Below, one piece after another: positions 58,346 through 64,000 of a stretch of DNA of 64,000 nucleotides. A program made the position numbers and the translations under genes. The notes beneath the pieces are model-generated. The model made no database searches. It had not been told where the DNA came from and saw only the letters and a list, made by a program, of their open reading frames with translations. The stretch is from Plasmodium coatneyi (lineage: Eukaryota > Apicomplexa > Aconoidasida > Haemosporida > Plasmodiidae): contig NC_033567.1 of NCBI RefSeq assembly GCF_001680005.1, forward strand, positions 3,596,001 to 3,660,000, written 5' to 3'. Within the stretch, counting starts at the first letter, position 1; each line of letters opens with the position of its first letter.

Positions 58346-59115
58346 TTTAGTCTTTGTTTTTAGACTTTAAAAAACATTTTGTTAAAATAAAAAACCGCAT
58401 CCATTTTTAGTAAGAAAATTGTCAGCATTTAACTGACAAGAGAGATGATTGGGAGTGGGGTGGAAAATAGGCCGCCAAAAAAGGAAGGGCAAGAAATGAA
58501 AGCACACCACCCACTGTAGCGAATAGCGTCTACGATTTTTTACACCTTCGCCTAATTATGGGGAAAAGGCTGATGATTAAGCGGCTATATTGGAATAATG
58601 CTCACCGGCATATGTCCTTAACTATTGGAAAATTCTGCGTAAATTTTGTGTGCAACAGTGGGGGGTAAATAAAAGCAGATCCCGCGTTTTGGTGTTCTCG
58701 ACAGATGTCCCGTTTACTTTTTTTCCTCTCTTTTTTTTTCTATCATTTATGTGCCCTCCCTGCCCGTTCAGTTGCACTTGTTCGCTATCTGGAACGTACG
58801 CCGAAGCAACAACGTTGGTGCGTTTGCCTATGCGGGAAGTTAAGGCTGCCAAGTGGGCGTCACTATGATTGGGATAATACATAGGCTTGCAGCGGATTTT
58901 CAGGCGGTTTGCAGTTTTTCCAAATCTCCTTTTAGATCAACATAGCTCTAATGTGGCTACGCAGAAGGGGTGGAAACTTCTTACCGTGTAAACTTCTCTC
59001 CATCGAGGAGCCATCCGAATAGGCAGCAACAAGTCATCACATCTTTGTCGCTTTGTCACCCGCATGAGAAACAGGTATGCCCATATAATGTACCTTGCTT
59101 ATTGAATAAAATTTA
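57495..59115. other. Intergenic, tandem plus-strand genes
   Basis: It has dense T runs (T18 at 58173-58190, T28 at 58317-58344) and A19 at 57671-57689, typical of Plasmodium promoter DNA. An 86-codon minus frame at 58622-58882 has no supporting features. Confidence 0.55.
58317..58344. repeat. Poly-T tract (28 bp)
   Basis: Longest homopolymer seen in the window, about 0.8 kb upstream of the AAA gene start. Confidence 0.95.
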
Positions 59116-61775
59116 ATGATGGAAAAAAGAAAAAAGAAGCGAAACGATGATAACGCCTGTAACGTTTATAAACTGAAAGAGTTGCTCACCAATGATGAGA
59201 GCACTTCTGCTTGCGTTCAGTGTTGTGAAAGGAATTCGTACGAGACGTGTAACAACATTTTACAATATATAAAAAAAGATTTGAATATCCCCTTGTATGT
59301 CCTTGACCTTGTCAGTATTTATAATCACGACAACATTGCAAAGTTCGTTAAAGACGTATTTACAGAGTTTGTAAAATATGTTAAAAGAAAGAAAGTGTCC
59401 AAGTCGGTCCTGTTTCTGCCCTACTTTGATGACTGGGTGGTGTCCATAAGAGAGGGCAGCAAGGGGAATCGCCACGTACAAGACGATGATGATGATTATG
59501 ATGACGATGGCAACCGCGAACCAGACGAATCAACAAATTTCTTCCAAACGGATAGTCGGGGAAAAAAAAGCAACGCACGAGATGTCCACATGCATATATA
59601 TAACTCCATTTATTACTTAAAAAATAAGTTGCTAAAAAAATTGAGCAAGAAAAAGCTCTGTGTTAAAATAATCGGTTTACACAAAACAAGAGGGGCTTTC
59701 GACTTATATAATGACCTCTTTGATTGCAAAATAATTATCTCTCATTTTGTCAGTACGCCCATCCCATACTACATTCACATGAACAGACACATCCACAGAA
59801 GGTTTTCAAAGAAGAAAAAACTTTCAACCGACGATGTGTACTCCGTTTTGTCTAACAAGGTGGATTATTTTGACAGCGCCCACGAAAAAAATGTAAATCT
59901 CTTTAAATGCTTCTTTGCATATTATTATAAATTTCAAAGGCGTGTTATAAGAAGGTCCAGAAAAAGGAGACAGAGGACAAACCAGGAACTGACAAAGGTA
60001 AATGATCAAAAAGAAAGTCAAAGTTGCGAATCATTAAGTACAAATTTTAAATGGGTGAACTGCCTCACAAATTTGAAGCATTTTAAGTATCTTCGAAAGT
60101 ACAAATATTTTTTATCCAGTAAAAAAAAAAAAAAATTCACCATTTTTTTGTTCACACATAATGACACATATATTTGGAAACATATTAACGAACGATTTTA
60201 CTCACCTTATTTTATAAAAGAATATATTTACACTCTTCTCAAAAGGCACACAAAGTTAAGTGTCACTTTTAAATGTTCGGAGGGTGGCGATTACGGTGCT
60301 GATACGCCCGGGGTGCTTGGCAGGGAAGACGCCACAGGAGGGAACTTCACCCTTATGAACAGCGGTAAAAAATACGATGCTTTGCATGATAAGCCAAATT
60401 ACTCCCACAGTAGAGACAACTGTTTCCATGTGGAGCCCGACCCAGTCAGTTATGCCAAACAATGGATAGACCCAACATTAATGTGCAGTAGACAAATTCG
60501 AAAGGGCAAAAATGAAGATCATTTAGCGCCTCTTAGGAAACGGTTCATACTGAAAAATAGGTACCAGCGTGATGATAACTACTGTGTGTACAATTCGCAA
60601 CCAAGAAGTTTATTAAAATTTTATTTTAGCAAAATTAATATACCGAACATTTGTTTGATATATGGGGGCAGTGGAGTGGGGAAAAGTACCTTACTGCAAT
60701 TTTTAGTGCACATCCTTAGCTCAAATTATAAGGACATCTCTTTTAGCGAAAAAGGGATGGCCCTTTCAAACCGCAGCGCAGCTGAAAGGGATGCAGGGGA
60801 GGTCAGGAAGAGCGGAAGCACTAACACGAGTAAGCAGAACATGTATGAAAGAAAAAGCTACAGACACGTGCCGTATGCATCTCTCATGCGGAGGATGAAT
60901 CTTCGGGAAAAGAAAAAAATATTTCTTCAATTCCAAAATGTGTGCATAATTCCATTCGAAAATCATCTGTTGGTAAATAAAACAATCGGAGAAAATAGCC
61001 GGTACATAAAGAAAATTTTCACCATGGCCTTCAAAAACCAGCCAGCCGTTATCATTTTTGATAACATAGACCTATTTCTTGAGAAAAACAGCAATTACAA
61101 ATATCCCGTGGATGATCAAAATGAAGATGTATACAAAAACATTTACATTTTACTAATACATTATTTGCGCATGTACGTGAATGGGTCAAACAGAATAAAG
61201 TTTCTCGCAACGTGTAGTGTGCATCCCCAGTTTTTTAAATTTTCCTTCCTCAATTTGGTGCAGCGTATACTGTTCATTTCGTGACAAATTGGGGGCGGAA
61301 CGCGCGCCCATAAGCGTTTGTGTTTTGTTTCTCCCTTTCGGAGTTTTTTTTTGTCACCACATTTTACGTTTGTCATCTAAATATTGGCCTTTTTTTGGGG
61401 GGGGTTCATTCTTTTTATGTGTATGCAACGTGGTGGAGTTGTAGATCCTGCCCTATGCCGCAGAGAAAAAGACTTTTTTTTTTTTTTTTTCCCTACTCTT
61501 TTTAATTTTCCCTGTTAATGACTTGTATCAAAGCATGGCAAATGTGCTATTTCACCATTGCATCGGCAAAAAAAAAAGTCCATAACGCAGCCGTAATGGT
61601 AAGAGGTTTCACACAACAGGGGGATTACTTTAATCACTATTACAGCGTTCACAAGTTTTTATTTAGCATGATATACATCGATCTTAAGGTCCCCAAGCAA
61701 AGGAAAAAGCTGTGTTACATTAACAAGAAAACTCAGTTGTTCGCACAAGAAGGGAGGATTAATATACATGTATAA
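59116..61775 (+). CDS. Divergent AAA-family ATPase domain protein, two or more exons
   Basis: Exon 1, 59116-61280; GTGACA donor; intron 386 bp with a TTTTTATTTAG acceptor; exon 2, 61667-61775; phase 2 across the junction; 757 residues. The N-terminal ~500 residues are Lys-rich with no domain I recognise. The AAA core starts with LIYGGSGVGKSTLLQFL (Walker A about 517-524), then a weak Walker B AVIIFDNIDLFLEKN (about 645-659), then KFLATCSVHPQ (sensor 1 position). Exon 1 alone stops in the middle of the AAA fold after VQRILFIS. Exon 2 supplies IDLKVPKQRKKLCYI, the expected 'P...R..I' start of the lid. Asp-Asn replaces the usual Asp-Glu/Asp-Asp of Walker B, so ATP hydrolysis may be lost. The pattern somewhat recalls the D1 domain of PEX1, but I cannot assign it. 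More 3' exons are possible. Confidence 0.7.
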
Positions 61776-62176
61776 TATATGTGTAAAAAAATATGCATGA
61801 ACTCAGTAGTTATAAGTTATACCGAAACCACCTTTGCGTTAATTTATTGCAAAAGCGGTTTTGACATAAAATATAACCTTAACTGTCGTAATCAGGTAAT
61901 AAATCACAGCATAAATTTTACAGCATATACGACATTTCCTAATTATAGCGATGCATTTTTTTTTTTTTTTTTTTTTTTTTTTCTCGTGTGTATATCTCAC
62001 TTTTTATGATGGGCAAAAATGGCTCTCCCCCTCGAGCATAAATAAGTGCATATGTACATATGTATACATTTATATATATATATTATGTGTGCAATATGAT
62101 ACAATTAATTCTGATGTCGTGGGAATAATTTCAGAATGCGTAAAGATCCGGTAATTGCGCCCGCGGCCAAAACAAC
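61776..62176. other. Convergent intergenic region
   Basis: Between the presumed end of the AAA gene (+) and the GAPDH stop (-). Contains T27 at 61956-61982 and TA repeats. One stretch (about 61800-61900) could be a further AAA exon, but no junction fits in phase. Confidence 0.45.
61956..61982. repeat. Poly-T tract (27 bp)
   Basis: T27 in the region downstream of GAPDH. Confidence 0.95.
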
Positions 62177-63573
62177 TTAATGTTTTGTTATGTGGACAGC
62201 CAAGTCTAGTACACGGTTTGAGTATCCCCATTCATTATCGTACCATGAGACGATTTTGAAAAAGTTGTCATTCAATGCTAGACCAGCTTTCATGTCAAAA
62301 ATGGAGGACCTCTTATCGTGGACGAAATCTTGGGACACAACTTCATCTTCAGTGTAGCCCAATATTCCCTTGAGTGGTCCTTCTGCTGCTTTCTTCATGT
62401 GGGCAGCAATTTCTTCATATTTCGCTGGCTTTTCCAATCTGCACACTAAATCAACAACTGATACGGTACCAATGGGGACTCTGAAGGCAACACCTGTGAG
62501 TTTTCCATTCAATTCGGGTAAGACCTTACCTACTGCCTTAGCTGCACCAGTGGATGCGGGAATAATGTTGTTCAATGCACATCTACCAGCTCTCCAGTCC
62601 TTTCCACCCTTGGATGGTCCGTCAACTACCAACTGGTTGGCGGTCGAAGCATGGACAGTGGTCATCAAACCTTCAACAATTCCGAATTTGTCATTAAGTA
62701 CTTTTGCAATTGGAGCTAAACAATTGGTAGTACATGATGCATTCGAAACGATGGTTTGTTTTGGATCATACTTTTCATGGTTAATACCCATAACATAAAT
62801 AGGGGTGTCATCCTTTGGTGGGGCGGACATGATAACCTTCTTTGCACCTCCCTTAAGATGTGCACTAGACAATTCCTTGGTTAAGAACACACCAGTCGAT
62901 TCGCACACAACATCAATTCCGTATTTGCCCCATGGGATATTTGCTGGGTCCTTTTCGCTGTGCACAAAGATTTTCTTGTTACCAATGGTGAAGAAGCCAT
63001 CGCCTGGGGTTACCTCTCCTGGGAATACACCGTGGACGGAGTCATACTTGAGCAAGTAACACAAGTGCTTCATGTCCATAAATGGGTCATTCACCGCGAC
63101 TACCTCCTAAAGGGGTTGCGAAAAACGGGGAAGAAGCGATCATGGGGGGAGCAAGTTTGCGAACAATGGTGAGCCCTGGGGGGGGGCTCTTCCCGGCAGT
63201 GCAACCTTTTACACAATGTAAAAAACATATGGCAGAAAAAAAAAAAAAAAAAAAAAAATATATATAAGGGGGGGGTAAAAGAAACGGAGGAACATGCCAG
63301 AAACAAAGTATAAATACATTCAAGGTCGTGTACGTACACGTATAACATCGCTCTATTTGCCCCAAGGCTGAACACAGCTCGTGCGCATATCATAACTTTT
63401 CGGCGAGACAATCATATATAGAAGATATAATTTTCACATTTTTTCATTTCTCATTTTTTCTCCCTCGCGTAGTGAAAAAAAAAACTTACGACGTCACTCC
63501 TTTCATAAGCCGATCTGAACACCAAACGTCCGATACGTCCGAATCCATTAATTCCAAGCTTTGTTACGGCCAT
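62177..63573 (-). CDS. GAPDH: Glyceraldehyde-3-phosphate dehydrogenase, two exons
   Basis: Exon 1, 63573-63490 (MAVTKLGINGFGRIGRLVFR...SDV); GTAAGT donor; 383-bp intron with an A/T-rich core; exon 2, 63106-62177 (starts EVVAVNDPFMD); phase 0; 337 residues, the length known for P. falciparum GAPDH. The Rossmann signature INGFGRIGR, active-site SNASCTTN with Cys153, and the C-terminal WYDNEWGYS are all present. The S-loop reads VDGPSKGGKDWRAGR and includes the extra Lys-Gly reported for Plasmodium GAPDH and absent in the human enzyme. It oxidises glyceraldehyde-3-phosphate to 1,3-bisphosphoglycerate with NAD in the cytosol, and is abundant in blood stages. Many of its codons look optimised compared with the neighbours, fitting high expression (impression, not computed). 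Confidence 0.98.
63236..63258. repeat. Poly-A tract (23 bp) in the GAPDH intron
   Basis: A23 followed by TATATATA on the plus strand (poly-T on the transcribed sense) within the intron. Confidence 0.95.
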
Positions 63574-64000
63574 TTTGCTTTGCGGGGATGTTAAGTCGTT
63601 TTGAGGAGGAAATATACTTATAAAAGTAAAAGCTTCTTAAGGATACGTTATAGAAAGTAGAAAGTTTTGTAAGAATGTCGTTTTACGAAAGGAATGCGTG
63701 GAAAAAGTTAAAGGGAATATTTTAAGCAAAAACGTGTTATATGAGAAAAAATGTGCTTATTTATTGTAATTAATTTTATAAAAAATATTTTTTTTAAATT
63801 AAATTTTGTTTGGGGTAGAAATAAATTTTTTAAAAATGCCAAAAATAACGCCGACGAAAATGTTTTTTAAAAAATTTAAAACTGGCTCCTCTCATGGGGC
63901 CATTTTATATATATATTTCGACATATGATGGGGCAGCTGCAAAAAAATACGAAAAAAACCGTGAAAGAAAAAGGAGAAAAAAAAGAAATATAACCCCTCC
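63574..64000 (-). promoter_or_regulatory. GAPDH 5' flank / promoter region
   Basis: Upstream of the GAPDH start on the minus strand. Very A/T-rich with runs of A and T; no other gene is visible to the window edge. It must include the GAPDH 5' UTR and at least part of its promoter. No specific element is claimed. Confidence 0.5.

Noticed and set aside
62370..62798. 142-codon plus frame opposite GAPDH
   Set aside because: Antisense of a highly biased coding sequence; a common artefact in GAPDH genes.
1..64000. tRNA, rRNA, snRNA, CRISPR arrays, transposons, subtelomeric gene families, telomere repeats
   Set aside because: Looked for by eye and not found; repeated content is limited to homopolymers, short microsatellites and codon repeats. 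A covariance-model scan could still find small RNAs.

Overview
The window is nuclear DNA of a malaria parasite (Plasmodium). Its base composition is moderate, not extremely A+T-rich: introns carry C-rich pyrimidine tracts and intergenic DNA carries long A/T runs. This points to the vivax/simian-malaria clade (P. vivax, P. cynomolgi, P. knowlesi and relatives) rather than P. falciparum. The strongest anchor is a 337-residue GAPDH with the Plasmodium-type Lys-Gly S-loop insertion. The set of CYC1-type cyclin, START-domain protein, Pol alpha B subunit, RFC3 and GAPDH matches, as far as I recall, a conserved block of P. falciparum chromosome 14. Species and synteny are inferred, not searched.

Layout. 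1-2001 (-): 3'-truncated unknown gene. 3290-4686 (+): three-finger CCCH protein. 4948-7392 (-): probable organellar helical-repeat protein. 8556-10591 (+): YL1/VPS72, broken by a one-base frameshift. 12601-18111 (+): 15-exon, seven-membrane-span MLO-like protein with C-terminal EF-hands. 18418-18813 (-): small basic protein. 19028-19372 (+): mitochondrial ribosomal protein S6. 20055-21035 (-): CYC1-like cyclin. 22163-22606 (+): 75-residue split membrane protein. 23315-24726 (-): four-exon START-domain protein with a one-base frame break. 26351-27382 (-): RNA polymerase III subunit RPC4. 28714-30357 (-): DNA polymerase alpha B subunit. 32244-33725 (-): replication factor C subunit. 36016-54776 (+): 12-exon giant gene of about 5,660 residues whose C-terminus matches spatacsin (SPG11). 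56556-57494 (+): divergent cyclin-fold protein. 59116-61775 (+): divergent AAA ATPase. 62177-63573 (-): GAPDH.

Functionally this is an ordinary mix of housekeeping genes (replication, Pol III transcription, chromatin remodelling, mitoribosome, glycolysis) with no mobile element, CRISPR, rRNA or tRNA that I could see. The genes most worth attention are the MLO-like calcium-linked membrane protein and the spatacsin-like giant. Three genes (first gene, YL1, START) each need a single-base change at or next to a homopolymer to read through. That looks more like consensus error in a long-read-type assembly than three independent pseudogenes.

Exon structures were built by hand from GT/AG sites, reading-phase consistency and protein sense. 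Phases agree across all junctions listed. First exons and a few boundaries flagged in the entries remain uncertain.
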